Positions 21,900-31,714 of a DNA stretch of 64,000 bases are shown in pieces (within the stretch, counting starts at the first letter, position 1; every line of letters begins with the position of its first letter). This DNA is from Ulva prolifera. Its lineage: Eukaryota > Chlorophyta > Ulvophyceae > Ulvales > Ulvaceae. The translations under genes were made by a program, and so were the position numbers. The notes under the pieces were generated by a model that saw nothing but the letters and a program-made list of their open reading frames with translations, had not been told where the DNA came from and did no database searches. The stretch lies in assembly GCA_023078555.1 (NCBI GenBank), contig CM041204.1, forward strand, positions 3,564,430-3,628,429, read 5' to 3'.

Positions 21900-22520
21900 A
21901 TGCAGCCCAGAGAGTGCCGACCAGATGCAGCTGTCGTCCATGCTATTCACAGGATCAGGCCCCACTTGTGCACTCCAGATCGATCCACACTCGACAGATA
22001 CACAAGTGCCAGCATGAACGTGTGGGACAGGCAGTGCAGCCTCGACATCTGCAGCCCACATCCAGCACCAGCGTTCGTCATCATGGGAGCAAGTGGCGGT
22101 CCTTGCAGGTTGACGTTGGAGCTGCTCAGCTCAGTTTGCAGCGGATTGTGCATGTGGGGCGATGAGACCGAGCACGGCACAACCCAAGACAGGAGCGCAG
22201 ACAACCGTACAGGCACTGCTGCCAATTCTGACAGCGAGTCAAGCCGTGGTGCAGGTGCAGGGCATGCAGATGCTGCTGCAGTGCAGAGCATGCTCCATTT
22301 CGGGCACGGACCACGAGTGCCCGGAGCAACACGGCATTGTCGCGACGGACCACACAATAATACCCAAGCTTACTGGCCTGCTACAGTCATACTCGACGTC
22401 TTGCGTAGAGGACACGACGCGGCAAATTCGCTCAACGCTTGCGTGTCCGCCTGGCATCAGAACCTATGCATGAATGCGCCAGCAGCAGTGTGTACTCTTC
22501 ACTCGAACGAAAGCATCTAG
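21900..22520 (+). CDS. Conserved hypothetical frame in segment b1
   Basis: The 206-codon frame is open in b1, b' (28962-29582) and b2 (38248-38868), and with a 26-bp insertion near its start in b3 (52319-52951). An overlapping frame reads QCRACSISGTDHECPEQHG, a possible zinc-binding cluster. Which frame is real is unclear, and no family is recognised. Confidence 0.25.
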   Translation: MQPRECRPDAAVVHAIHRIRPHLCTPDRSTLDRYTSASMNVWDRQCSLDICSPHPAPAFVIMGASGGPCRLTLELLSSVCSGLCMWGDETEHGTTQDRSADNRTGTAANSDSESSRGAGAGHADAAAVQSMLHFGHGPRVPGATRHCRDGPHNNTQAYWPATVILDVLRRGHDAANSLNACVSAWHQNLCMNAPAAVCTLHSNESI

Positions 22521-22948
22521 ACTCTACAGGTGTATAGAGTGTAGGTACTGTTGGCCGACTGTGGTAATACAAATCGTGTTCTTGTGTCACGAAGGCCGCA
22601 ACATCGTCAGGCACACCGAGTCCTCCCAGTGGATTGGCGCCGCGGGACGTACAACCGTACGCGGCGAACAAAGTTAAGAGATCGACACTGGCAGGCTCCT
22701 TGGGTGCCCCCCCTTTTTTGGTCCCTCACATGTTGCCATTAGTGCTAGCGAGTGCCGAGGTACGCGAGCACCTGTGAGGGCAAGGCGCGGTCACCACCAC
22801 AGCAAGAACACAGAACGGATTTCATTAGTAAGCCTCTAGTCGAGGTCGAATTGAGATGCGCTGGAGCGCCGCTTCTAAGAGGCCGCTGGCCGGCGAGCAG
22901 CGAAACGGGCGACAGCAAGATGAACGGCCGCCAGTGCCACGAACGTGC

Positions 22949-23179
22949 TCAAACTGAACCGATATGAGACATTAAAGTTTGCGGATTCAGAAGGTGAGAA
23001 GGACAGGCATGGCAGCATGGCCGTTGCCAGCGGGGTCGAGAGAAACACCTGGATGCCCTGCGCAAGCCATAGAGCGTCGATAGCAGTGATAATCGCTCGA
23101 CCATGGAGGTCAGCGACGGCCTGCTTGCCCTTTCAGGTCGCCTGACTGCTCGCGACCGCTGCGCTGCTGCGGGCTGCAT
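22949..23179 (-). pseudogene. Decayed copy of the hydrophobic minus-strand ORF (b1)
   Basis: This corresponds to the 101-codon frames at 29937-30242 and 53306-53611. In b1 a one-base deletion (AATCGCTCGACC against AATCTGCTCGACC near 23093) changes the frame after MVE, so the hydrophobic part is lost. Confidence 0.4.
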
Positions 23180-23619
23180 GCGCAGCTGTCCGCGCGTCTC
23201 TGGTGGCGACTCTAGCTATTCAACACTCTATAGGTCTACCTACGGACACGCACGACGCGTTTGCTACATGCTGCCAACAGAATCCATGCCGCCGACACAG
23301 ACCACAGCGACGGTTCCGAATCAAAATGAAACACGATCGATGGCAAGGCGACCGCGATCTGGCACCACACACGCACAAATTCACTCGAATACAGATCTTG
23401 CCACAATGGAAGGCGCCTGCACAAGTATGGCCACTACGTTTATGCTGGGATCGAAAGCATCGAAGCAGGTGGCTCGAGCGGTTGCGCTGGTCACCAAAGC
23501 CACCGTGGTCAGCGGCTGCCAAGTCAGCAAATGTGTCATGCATATCAACCGCTGTATTTAGTTACAAAGGACAGAGGCCGGGCAGCGAGCCGTTGCAAGG
23601 AACACACACGCAAATCCAC

Positions 23620-26600
23620 TCACGCAGTCATGGCACTAGGCCGGCTACGAGCACGTGCCACAGCTCGGCCGGTGATGCCAGCCAAAGATTGAAGCCCCAC
23701 ACGGAGCACAATAGCATTCCCCTTGCACAACGCCACACTCAACCGGCGCAGAGCGTTCGTCACAAACAAAGCACGGTTCACCTTACCACACCGAGACGCA
23801 ACCTCCGCCAGCCGATTCAAGTGATTCATGGCAGGCCGCCCCAAGCGACCATGCGTCTCATGCGATAACGGCACAAAACCATACGCATCAGGGTCGTACA
23901 AACGATAAGCAGTGCGTTTCTGCACGTCCCGCGTCTCCGCAGCACCCCCGTCCTCTCGGGCCGCACAGCCGCAAAATGAATCGGCACAGGGGTGCAACCG
24001 ACACATCTGCTATGCACAAAGGGTCACCCGGCGGCCGAAACATGATGTCCCCCAGTTTCTCCTGGGCCACCGTCCTGAACACCCGCTTCAGCGCCGTCGC
24101 CTGCGCGGCAGCGGCCTGCTCCCCAGGCTCCGCCGGATCCTGGCCACCCGGCGGCGCCGCCGCCGCCGCCAGGGCCGCAGCCTGCGCTGCGTCTGGCGCG
24201 TGGCGCCCCGTCTGGGCGCTGTGTCCGGCATCGGCGTCGGCGGCCGGAGCAGTCGCAGGTGCCGGCGCCGCGTCCGCACGCGCGACCGGCGGCGGCGGCG
24301 GGGCTGCAGGCATCGGCTCCGTGGGCAAGGTCGCCCCGCGCGAAGGGCCCGCGATCTGGGAGGCGGGCTGGGGCGGAGCAGGGGGCGGACACGGCTGGCC
24401 AGCCTGGATCTACCTCGGAACGGCGCTGTGCGCGGGATGCGCGTGGATGCGACACATGCGTGGGACCCGATCTCGCGCCATTGTTTTTCAACAATATTGT
24501 GGCGCAAAGTCCAGGTCCACGCATTGTGTGTGCAATTCATCGCGTGGTCGAGATCATGCGGCTGTATGAATGTGCCACATCCGCAGCGCGAGCCGACTGC
24601 ATTGGGAGGGCCTGGGGACATGCCCAGGAGATACCTGATGCACAGCATGAACTCAATGTCGGTCATGTGCAGCGCCTGGGAGAGCGGCAGGGTGCTCAGC
24701 CAAAGGGTGGCTGCACGGCAAGCACAGCTGCGAAGCCGTGCCAAGTTGCATGCAGCCTCGAGCGTGGTGTCATCATGGCTGCCAAGCAGAGCCGCCCGGC
24801 GGCGCAGGGCAACCACCTTGGTGATACGCTGCTGCATACCAGGTAACACCTTGGCGATGGTGTCGCCGCTCGCCGGCCCGGGCAGCTCCGGATGGAGCTG
24901 CTGAGCGACGTTGAGGGCCTGCCAGGTTTCCTGCAAGTGTTGCCCGTGCGGCCTCCGGAACGGCTGCGTGCGCTCGGGGCCTCCTGCGAATGCCTTGTGG
25001 CTCACCGCAGCTGCAGCGAGGTACGCTCCGTCCGCGACCTCCGGCGGCGTGGACATGACGCCCAGGCCTCCGAGGCGCGCTGGAAGGACGGCTTGTGCGG
25101 CCGCACGAGGGTCGTCCCGCGGGACGCGCATGATTACATTCACCGCAGCCAGGACAGACGCCTCCGTCCGGCGCATGTGATCGGAAATGTGCGTCCACGG
25201 CACCGCCCTGGCGTAGTGCAGCATACGGCGTTGGCAGGACATCGTGAGCAGCAAGAACTGGTCTTGTGCTTTCAGGGGCAGGCTCATCATCTTCTCGATG
25301 GTGGCGCACACCTTGTCGGCCGTCGCTTCCACGTGCGCCGACTCGAACGCCGGGGTACCGATGGGCGTGCCGGTGATGGCGGTGCCCTCCGTGGCATGCG
25401 TAATGCCGAGCGCGGCCGCGACGGCGCCCGCATGCTGGGGGTCGCGCGAGTAGGCCGTGCACTTGTGCAGCTGGGGCTCCAGCCCGAGGGGCTCTGCTGC
25501 CGAGACCAGCGCACGGAATGCGGCGGCGGCGTCCACGCGCTGCCCGGCGATGGTACAGTCGTCATGATACGCCATGAGGGCAGCCGTGACCTCCCTCTCG
25601 GGTGGCTGGTGCTGGGCCTGCACTGCCTGGAGAGGGCCCTGGAGGGCCAGGGCGAAGAGCAGCGGGCTGATGGGGTCGCCTTGACGCACGCCGCGCTGCG
25701 ACGTGATCGCAGCGGTGCCGGGCGGTGCGCCGTCGATGTCGAAATTTGGGGGGAACCTGTAAAACATGGTGGCGAAGGGCAGCAGCGCAGGCTTGTGAGA
25801 CGCAACGGCCTCCAAGATGGCTGCACGGGACATCATGTTAAATGCATTCTTCCAGTCCAGCTGCACAAGCACGACATCGTCCCGCGCTTGCAGCACGGCG
25901 CGCGCAGCATGGCCCAGGTTCTGCGCGCCTCCTGGAACCCCGACCCCCACCTGCAGCGGCGCGAGGGAGGCACCTAGGCCACTGCACAGGGTCATGGCGC
26001 ACAGGCTTACCAGGCGCTGTCACGTCTTTGCAATGGCGATAGGCCGGACGCCTCCCGGGGGCTTCTCCTGCGGGAGGAGGCGGCAGTCCAGCAAGCGCGG
26101 GAGGTGTGGCAGCCGGCCGGCGAGGGCCGCGTTCACGAAGCGGTGAATCTCCGTGAACGCGGCCATGGAGGCCGTGCCGGCAGCCCGGATGTGCTCGTAC
26201 GTCCACCCCGACAGGCCTGGGCCGCTGCCCTTCGGCAGCTTGTCGAGCAGTGCGCAGAGCGTCGCCTCGTCGATTTGCAGCGGGGGCGCGGGCTCGGCGG
26301 GCTGGGTGTCGGGGGGGAGCGCTTCTGCGGGATGCAGGTGCCGCAGCGCCTCATGCACTTCCGGGGTGTACCTGGCGATGGGCGGCGCCTCCACTTTTTC
26401 CGCGCCTTTGCGGACATTACCGTCGCTCAGTGACCTGTGGACGGAGCCCGCCAGGCGGCCATCCTGGTTCTGATTCATGCTGCGCTTCTGGCTCGGAGTG
26501 GGCTCCGCCAGCCTGGGCTCCTCGCCGTCCATGAAAAGCGTGATGCATGTACGAGCGCGGCGCGCCGTGCCGTCCCCTCCCTTCAGCGACAGAACCTTAC

Positions 26601-27182
26601 CAGGGAAGTCGAGGAAGCGGCCCAGGGCCACTCGTGCTCCGTCGATGTTTGACGCGTCGCTGGCATCGTTGAATCTCTGAAGAGCTCGGCCGTTGCGTCG
26701 CCGAACTCCTTATGGACGGTGTCCGGGACCTTCGGGGAGGGCCTGGGCCGGGCGGTGTGGTGGGCGGCGGCGGGGGCTTCGGTGATGTGACGGGGTGGCT
26801 GATGGGGGTGCGGCTGGGCAGGCTGGGCGGGCTGCGGCTGGGCGGGCTGGGCTGGGGCGGGCTGGTCAGGGATGGGCTGGGCTGGGGCGGGCTGGTCAGG
26901 GATGGGCTGGGCTGGGGCGGGCTGTCGGGCCGGATGTGTGGCGGGCAGCACGAAGTGACCTGACTTCAAGCTCCTGTTCTCACCTCCCGTACATTTATTC
27001 GCCTTAGGGGTCTTGGTAGAGCCGAATATGCCACAGTGAGAGCAGTACGCGGCATTGAGTTCGTGCAGCTTCGCAGTAGGCAGCCTCGGCCCGTTGCGAT
27101 GGATTCCTCGGATGTGGTTGAACAGGCTTGAATGGGAGGAGAGACTGGCGCTGCATCCGTCATATGGACACTTAAAGCTCAT
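23620..27182 (-). pseudogene. LINE c1 ORF: C2H2 finger, reverse transcriptase, RLE endonuclease (broken)
   Basis: The N-terminus reads FKCPYDGCSASL...FNHIRGIH (C2H2). Reverse-transcriptase motifs are LDWKNAFNMMSR (A), GVRQGDPISPLLF (B) and AYHDDCTIAG (C, catalytic DD). The knuckle CGCGTFIQPHDLDHAMNC follows, then the RLE part with GDPLCIADVSV, KRTAYRLYDPD and PLSHETHGRLGRP. Compared with c2 and c3 there is a one-base deletion near 26676 (GTTGAATCT against GTTGAAATCT), a Trp-to-stop change near 26021, and a deletion of about 28 bp near 24418 that shifts the frame before the RLE domain. The enzyme would nick DNA and reverse-transcribe the element RNA at the nick (target-primed reverse transcription). 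Confidence 0.8.
26841..26935. repeat. 30-bp tandem repeat in the LINE c1 linker
   Basis: About two and a half copies of a unit encode PAPAQPIPDQ on the minus strand. c2 and c3 lack it and have shorter QPAQPQPAQ-type runs. The plus strand is very G-rich here. Confidence 0.85.
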
Positions 27183-27315
27183 ACGCAGGGACTCGTTCCG
27201 CCGAAAGCGGACACACTAACGGTGCAGTCTAACGGGCCATTGAACCGGCCAGACGGCACAAAACTAAAACAACAAACACACAACACTTTTAACGAATCAA
27301 ATCTGCGGAGCACCC

Positions 27316-27486
27316 GCGGCTAGTCCGCAGGATTTCCAGTGGGACTGCCGGACAACGGCACGCGGGCAGCCAGCGGCGACATGACGGCTGCACAGCCAAG
27401 CGGGTCACCAGGAAGGCCAGGCGAAACATAGAACAGACATCTAAGTCTTGCAAATGGGCAAGGGTGCAGGCCACTGGCGGCTAGTC
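27316..27486. other. Filler block bounded by 10-bp direct repeats
   Basis: GCGGCTAGTC occurs at 27316-27325 and 27477-27486 and flanks 151 bp found nowhere else in the window. It lies between the 5' end of LINE c1 and the start of b'. It could be a small insertion with a target duplication, or junction filler. No internal motif seen. Confidence 0.5.
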
Positions 27487-27494
27487 TGATACGG

Positions 27495-28345
27495 CAGTGG
27501 GGGCGCAAGCATCGCACATGCATCCTCGGAGTGGACGTCGAGTTTGGGCGGCCGCAGCCCGGCCGGCCTGACCCCGCTGCAGTGGTGCAGTTTGCGCTGG
27601 ATGAGTTTGTCGTGATCATCCCCCCAGTGGTCCTCACCCGGCCTGCGAAGGGTGAGCCAATCCGGCAGCGCGCCCTCACGGTGCGGCCCCCACCCCCACT
27701 GTGGCCTGCAACGCTCACCGCTGCCTGCTGCGTGTGCGGTGCTAGCTGCGCCCAAGGTCTGCGCAATCCCGGTGAGCTGATGGGTGATACGTGGGGGCTG
27801 CTGCAGCTTCTGGCGGAGCTTCTCGCCGACGAGAACATCCTCAAGTGCGGCGTCGGCATCCGGAAGGACATGATCGGCCTGTGGCAGTTCTTTGCCTCGC
27901 TCGGCCTCGAGTTTGATGCCCGGTGTGACCCCAGCTGCTGCCTTGCCTGCGTCACCGCGTCACGAGGCTGGCGGCCCTAATGGACCCCGTGGCCACACCC
28001 TCCCCCCCCCCCCGTGGTCGCTGTATGAGACCGCCGCAGCCTGTATGCAGCGGCCTCGTTGATCTGGGCCGCGGGGAGTACGGAGCCAGCTTGCAAGCCC
28101 TGTCAGCTTGGCACCTCGGGGACACCATCGCCAAGGCCCGACGCCCACAGACCAGCTGGACACGGCTGCCTTACAGCACCAGCCAGATTGGATACGCGGC
28201 AGATGATGCATGGGCGTCGCTGGAGCTGGGGCGGGCTTGGCAGGTACTGAACGCGCCCGGCCGCTTGATCGGCCGCATCGGCGACAGCCGGCCACGCCAG
28301 GCGCGCCGCACAGATGCCTCCAGCTGCTACGGCGGCACCGGGTAG
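27495..28345 (+). pseudogene. Exonuclease pseudogene in b'
   Basis: It lacks the N-terminal part upstream of motif I. An in-frame TAA after the CVTASRGWRP stretch (near 27980) and a 12-base C run split it into two frames. The motifs DVEF, RKDM and YAADDAW are all still visible. Confidence 0.75.
28002..28013. repeat. Poly-C tract (12 C) in b' exonuclease
   Basis: The homologous site is 24 C at 37274-37297 in b2. In b1 and b3 there is no tract (CACACCCTCCCATGTG). It marks b' and b2 as one lineage. Confidence 0.9.
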
Positions 28346-28961
28346 GCCCGTGTACAGCCGACTCACGACGGCAGCGGCCAGTGAGCGCCCGTCGCTCAGC
28401 AGTGTTGGGTTGGCGGGCCTGATCACATGGGACCATTCCAACTGTATGGCTCTGGTTTCTGGATCGTAGCCCTGAAAACTCTGCAGGGCGACCCATCCCT
28501 GCTGGAGAGGCTGAGCATTCCCCGCGCCGCGTGTGGCGCAACCCTGCAAGGGCGAGGTTGGCTGCAAGCTCTTGGTTGTGCGATCTGTGGTGGTCAACGC
28601 GCGAGGCGTCATGGGCGTGAGTACGTGTGGCACCTGGTGGCAGTACCTGGAAGCCCAAATGATAGTCAGTGCATGCCAACAGGGCTGGCTGTGGTTCTCT
28701 CTCTGTTAATAGCGGCCGCTTACATGAACCATGCACAATGTGTCGGAGCTCGGGTGCCCTTGAATCCACAATGCCATGACAATCGCTGACCCTGCAGCGG
28801 GGTGACCACAGTACCCAACACAGCTTCCAAAGCGTCTGCCCTGTGCAAGGCGCCCACATGGATGCCGCACAGCAGTATGTCTGCAGAATCCAGTTGTCCA
28901 GTGTGCTTCGTGCTCGACGTGCCCTGACGTCCCGCCCACCCCTTCAGCCAGGACGACGAGT

Positions 28962-29582
28962 ATGCAGCCCAGAGAGTGCCGACCAGATGCAGCTGTCGTC
29001 CATGCTATTCACAGGATCAGGCCCCACTTGTGCACTCCAGATCGATCCACACTCGACAGATACACAAGTGCCAGCATGAACGTGTGGGACAGGCAGTGCA
29101 GCCTCGACATCTGCAGCCCACATCCAGCACCAGCGTTCGTCATCATGGGAGCAAGTGGCGGTCCTTGCAGGTTGACGTTGGAGCTGCTCAGCTCAGTTTG
29201 CAGCGGATTGTGCATGTGGGGCGATGAGACCGAGCACGGCACAACCCAAGACAGGAGCGCAGACAACCGTACAGGCACTGCTGCCAATTCTGACAGCGAG
29301 TCAAGCCGTGGTGCAGGTGCAGGGCATGCAGATGCTGCTGCAGTGCAGAGCATGCTCCATTTCGGGCACGGACCACGAGTGCCCGGAGCAACACGGCATT
29401 GTCGCGACGGACCACACAATAATACCCAAGCTTACTGGCCTGCTACAGTCATACTCGACGTCTTGCGTAGAGGACACGACGCGGCAAATTCGCTCAACGC
29501 TTGCGTGTCCGCCTGGCATCAGAACCTATGCATGAATGCGCCAGCAGCAGTGTGTACTCTTCACTCGAACGAAAGCATCTAG
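28962..29582 (+). CDS. Conserved hypothetical frame in b'
   Basis: Essentially identical to the frame at 21900-22520 in b1, with the same reservations. No family recognised. Confidence 0.22.
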   Translation: MQPRECRPDAAVVHAIHRIRPHLCTPDRSTLDRYTSASMNVWDRQCSLDICSPHPAPAFVIMGASGGPCRLTLELLSSVCSGLCMWGDETEHGTTQDRSADNRTGTAANSDSESSRGAGAGHADAAAVQSMLHFGHGPRVPGATRHCRDGPHNNTQAYWPATVILDVLRRGHDAANSLNACVSAWHQNLCMNAPAAVCTLHSNESI

Positions 29583-29936
29583 ACTCTACAGGTGTATAGA
29601 GTGTAGGTACTGTTGGCCGACTGTGGTAATACAAATCGTGTTCTTGTGTCACGAAGGCCGCAATATCGTCAGGCACACCGAGTCCTCCCAGTGGATTGGC
29701 GCCGCGGGACGTACAACCGTACGCGGCGAACAAAGTTAAGAGATCGACACTGGCAGGCTCCTTGGGTGCCCCCCCTTTTTTGGTCCCTCACATGTTGCCA
29801 TTAGTGCTAGCGAGTGCCGAGGTACGCGAGCACCTGTGAGGGCAAGGCGCGGTCACCACCACAGCAAGAACACAGAACGGATTTCATTAGTAAGCCTCTA
29901 GTCGAGGTCGAATTGAGATGCGCTGGAGCGCCGCTT

Positions 29937-30242
29937 CTAAGAGGCCGCTGGCCGGCGAGCAGTGAAACGGGCGACAGCAAGATGAACGGCCGCCAGTGCC
30001 ACGAACGTGCTCAAACTGAACCGATATGAGACATTGAAGTTTGCGGATTCAGAAGGTGAGAAGGACAGGCATGGCTGCATGGCCGTTGCCAGCGGGGTCG
30101 AGAGCAACACCTGGATGCCCTGCGCAAGCCATAGAGCGTCGATAACAGTGATAATCTGCTCGACCATGGAGGTCAGCGACGGCCTGCTTGCGCTTTCAGG
30201 TCGCCTGACTGCTCGCGACCGCTGCGCTGCTGCGGGCTGCAT
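29937..30242 (-). CDS. Small hydrophobic protein candidate (b' copy)
   Basis: The 101-codon frame reads MVEQIITVIDALWLAQGIQV, then Ser/Phe-rich sequence, then a hydrophobic stretch FSLSTFVALAAVHLAVARF, suggesting one or two membrane segments. It is open here and in b3 (53306-53611), shifted in b1, and interrupted by a TAG just after MVE in b2. No family recognised; it could be an exon of a larger gene. In b3 the first codon is GTG, not ATG, so the start is unsure. Confidence 0.35.
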   Translation of the reverse strand: MQPAAAQRSRAVRRPESASRPSLTSMVEQIITVIDALWLAQGIQVLLSTPLATAMQPCLSFSPSESANFNVSYRFSLSTFVALAAVHLAVARFTARRPAAS

Positions 30243-30618
30243 GCGCAGCTGTCCGCGCGTCTCTGGTGGCGACTCTAGCTATTCAACACTCTATAGGTTT
30301 ACCTACGGACACGCACGACGCGTTTGCTACATGCTGCCAACAGAATCCATGCCGCCGACACAGACCACAGCGACGGTTCCGAATCAAAATGAAACACGAT
30401 CGATGGCAAGGCGACCGCGATCTGGCACCACACACGCACAAATTCACTCGAGAACAGATCTTGCCGCAATGGAAGGCGCCTGCACAAGCATGGCCACTGC
30501 GTTTATGCTGGGATCGAAAGCATCGAAGCAGGTGGCTGGAGCGGTTGCTCTGGTCACCAAAGCCACCGTGGTCAGCGGCTGCCAAGTCAGCACATGTGTC
30601 ATGCACATCAACCGCTGT

Positions 30619-31332
30619 CGTGCACAGCGACCAAAAACTGTCCACGACAGTGTGCGCGTGCACACGAGCACACTCATATGCACCCCCGGCCACTCAGACC
30701 TGACCGCCCATGTATACTATAGTGTCCGCGTTCCTGCTCTACTGCCCACTGGCCCCCTCGGCCCGCATCATGATGCATGAGCTCACGGTGCATGAGCTCA
30801 CAATGCATGAGGTAAGCTAGCGGTGGTGTGCCCAACGCATCCACGTGGATGCGTACGCCCGGTCTACTCTATTTGTCTTTCGGATTCGGGCGCGTCTGCG
30901 ACGCTGGCCGCCGCGCGCCGGCTTGACAGCTGTCTTTGCCGCGTGCTGGGCTTTGCCTGTGGCCACCGGGCGCAACCCAGGCACGTTGGCACGTATGTGC
31001 TACGGCTTGGCCATGCTATTGCCTCGACACGCCGGCAGGTGCCGGCACTACTGAATTGCTGTGCCGCACTGCAGCTGCCCTGATTGCGAGTACCCTGGAA
31101 TGGGGGATCAGTCTGGGGGGAAGGGTTTGGAGTTCTGGGGGCTGAGGGGCCCTGGCCTCTGGAGGGGCCGCTGGCGGCCTGACTGCTTGGGCCACCGCAG
31201 CCGCGTCGGCGCTTGGAACGTTATGAGAGCTCGCCAGGGCCGCGCGTAATTGGGGCGTGTCGGTTGAGGGTCAAGGGTGCGCGGGTGTAGGGGTGAAGGG
31301 GTGCGCGGGGGTGTGGGTGACTGTTCACGTGT
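30619..31332. other. Unique block d, left part, no supported gene
   Basis: The sequence is not repeated elsewhere in the window. Open frames (for example 30823-31083) are Ala/Arg/Leu-rich and unremarkable. Near 31260-31330 it turns strongly G/T-rich with a G-quadruplex pattern. Confidence 0.45.
31290..31317 (+). repeat. G-quadruplex-forming pattern
   Basis: Four G runs (GGGG, GGGG, GGGGG, GGG) are separated by TGAA, TGCGC and TGT. This meets the usual four-run rule. It lies just upstream of the broken gene in block d, so it could be a promoter element or a simple-sequence relic. Confidence 0.7.
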
Positions 31333-31480
31333 GTGCGCTGGTGTGAGGTGTTTGGCCGTCGTGCTTTGCTCGGGCTCAACATCGCCCGGCACCCGCTGTC
31401 ATTGGTGCTGTTGGTGTGCTTATGCGTTGCCCTGGCCTTGCTACCGGCCTCAGCGAGTGCACCGACGCTGAACTTCCCAG
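31333..31480 (+). CDS. Possible first exon with a signal-peptide-like segment
   Basis: The frame from an ATG at 31333 reads LSLVLLVCLCVALALLPASA followed by SAPTLNFPG, then a donor-like G|GTACCC at about 31481. It resembles a signal peptide with an Ala-x-Ala cleavage site. It may belong to the downstream broken gene or stand alone; no splice link was proved. Confidence 0.3.
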
Positions 31481-31714
31481 GTACCCACACCCCTCAACGG
31501 CAAAAAACTCCAGGCGGAATGCTGCATGACTGGCCACATCCTCCTGGACGTGAGCCCGGCTCCGGTTCTCCGCCCGCTGCGCTGCAGCACTCGCCGCCCT
31601 CAAGCGGCGACCGCGTACGCGGTCATACGGCGGCTACAGTTCAGTCCGCTGCCCGGCCAGTGTTGTGCTACTTGACGCGCTGCAACAGAAACCGGTCGCG
31701 CGCTCCATCGTGTC

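Larger units (their letters stand above)
15672..23554. repeat. Array segment b1 (full-length copy)
   Basis: This 7.9-kb segment recurs as b' (27487-30618, right part only), b2 (33269-39904), b3 (46080-53987) and b4 (60240 to the window end). Copies differ by scattered single bases and small indels. b1 alone has an extra 12-bp TATACGTATATA-type stretch near 16601-16615. Within it I can support the exonuclease ORF and, weakly, a few conserved frames. Confidence 0.9.
23555..27315 (-). mobile_element. LINE c1, RLE type, longest copy but with broken frame
   Basis: On the minus strand the element runs from a 5' end near 27315 to a 3' end at 23555, just after the target sequence AACCGCTGT. Its order is C2H2 finger, proline-rich linker, reverse transcriptase, CCHC knuckle, Ala/Pro linker, restriction-like endonuclease. 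That is the architecture of R2-like RLE LINEs. It is the only copy here with the N-terminal finger. No LTR is present. The 3' end has little tail (TAAATA on the minus strand). Confidence 0.85.
27487..30618. repeat. Array segment b' (right 40 percent of segment b)
   Basis: It starts abruptly within the exonuclease gene (equivalent to about 20400 in b1) and ends at AACCGCTGT, the same point where c1, c2 and c3 begin in the other copies. Here no LINE follows, so the sequence right of 30618 may be the original flank of segment b. Confidence 0.88.

Noticed and set aside
24892-25977. Long plus-strand frame (361 codons) opposite the LINE c1 reverse transcriptase, repeated at 41269 and 55353
   Set aside because: It is the antisense of conserved reverse-transcriptase coding sequence, Arg/Gly-rich as expected from high GC, with no motif of its own.
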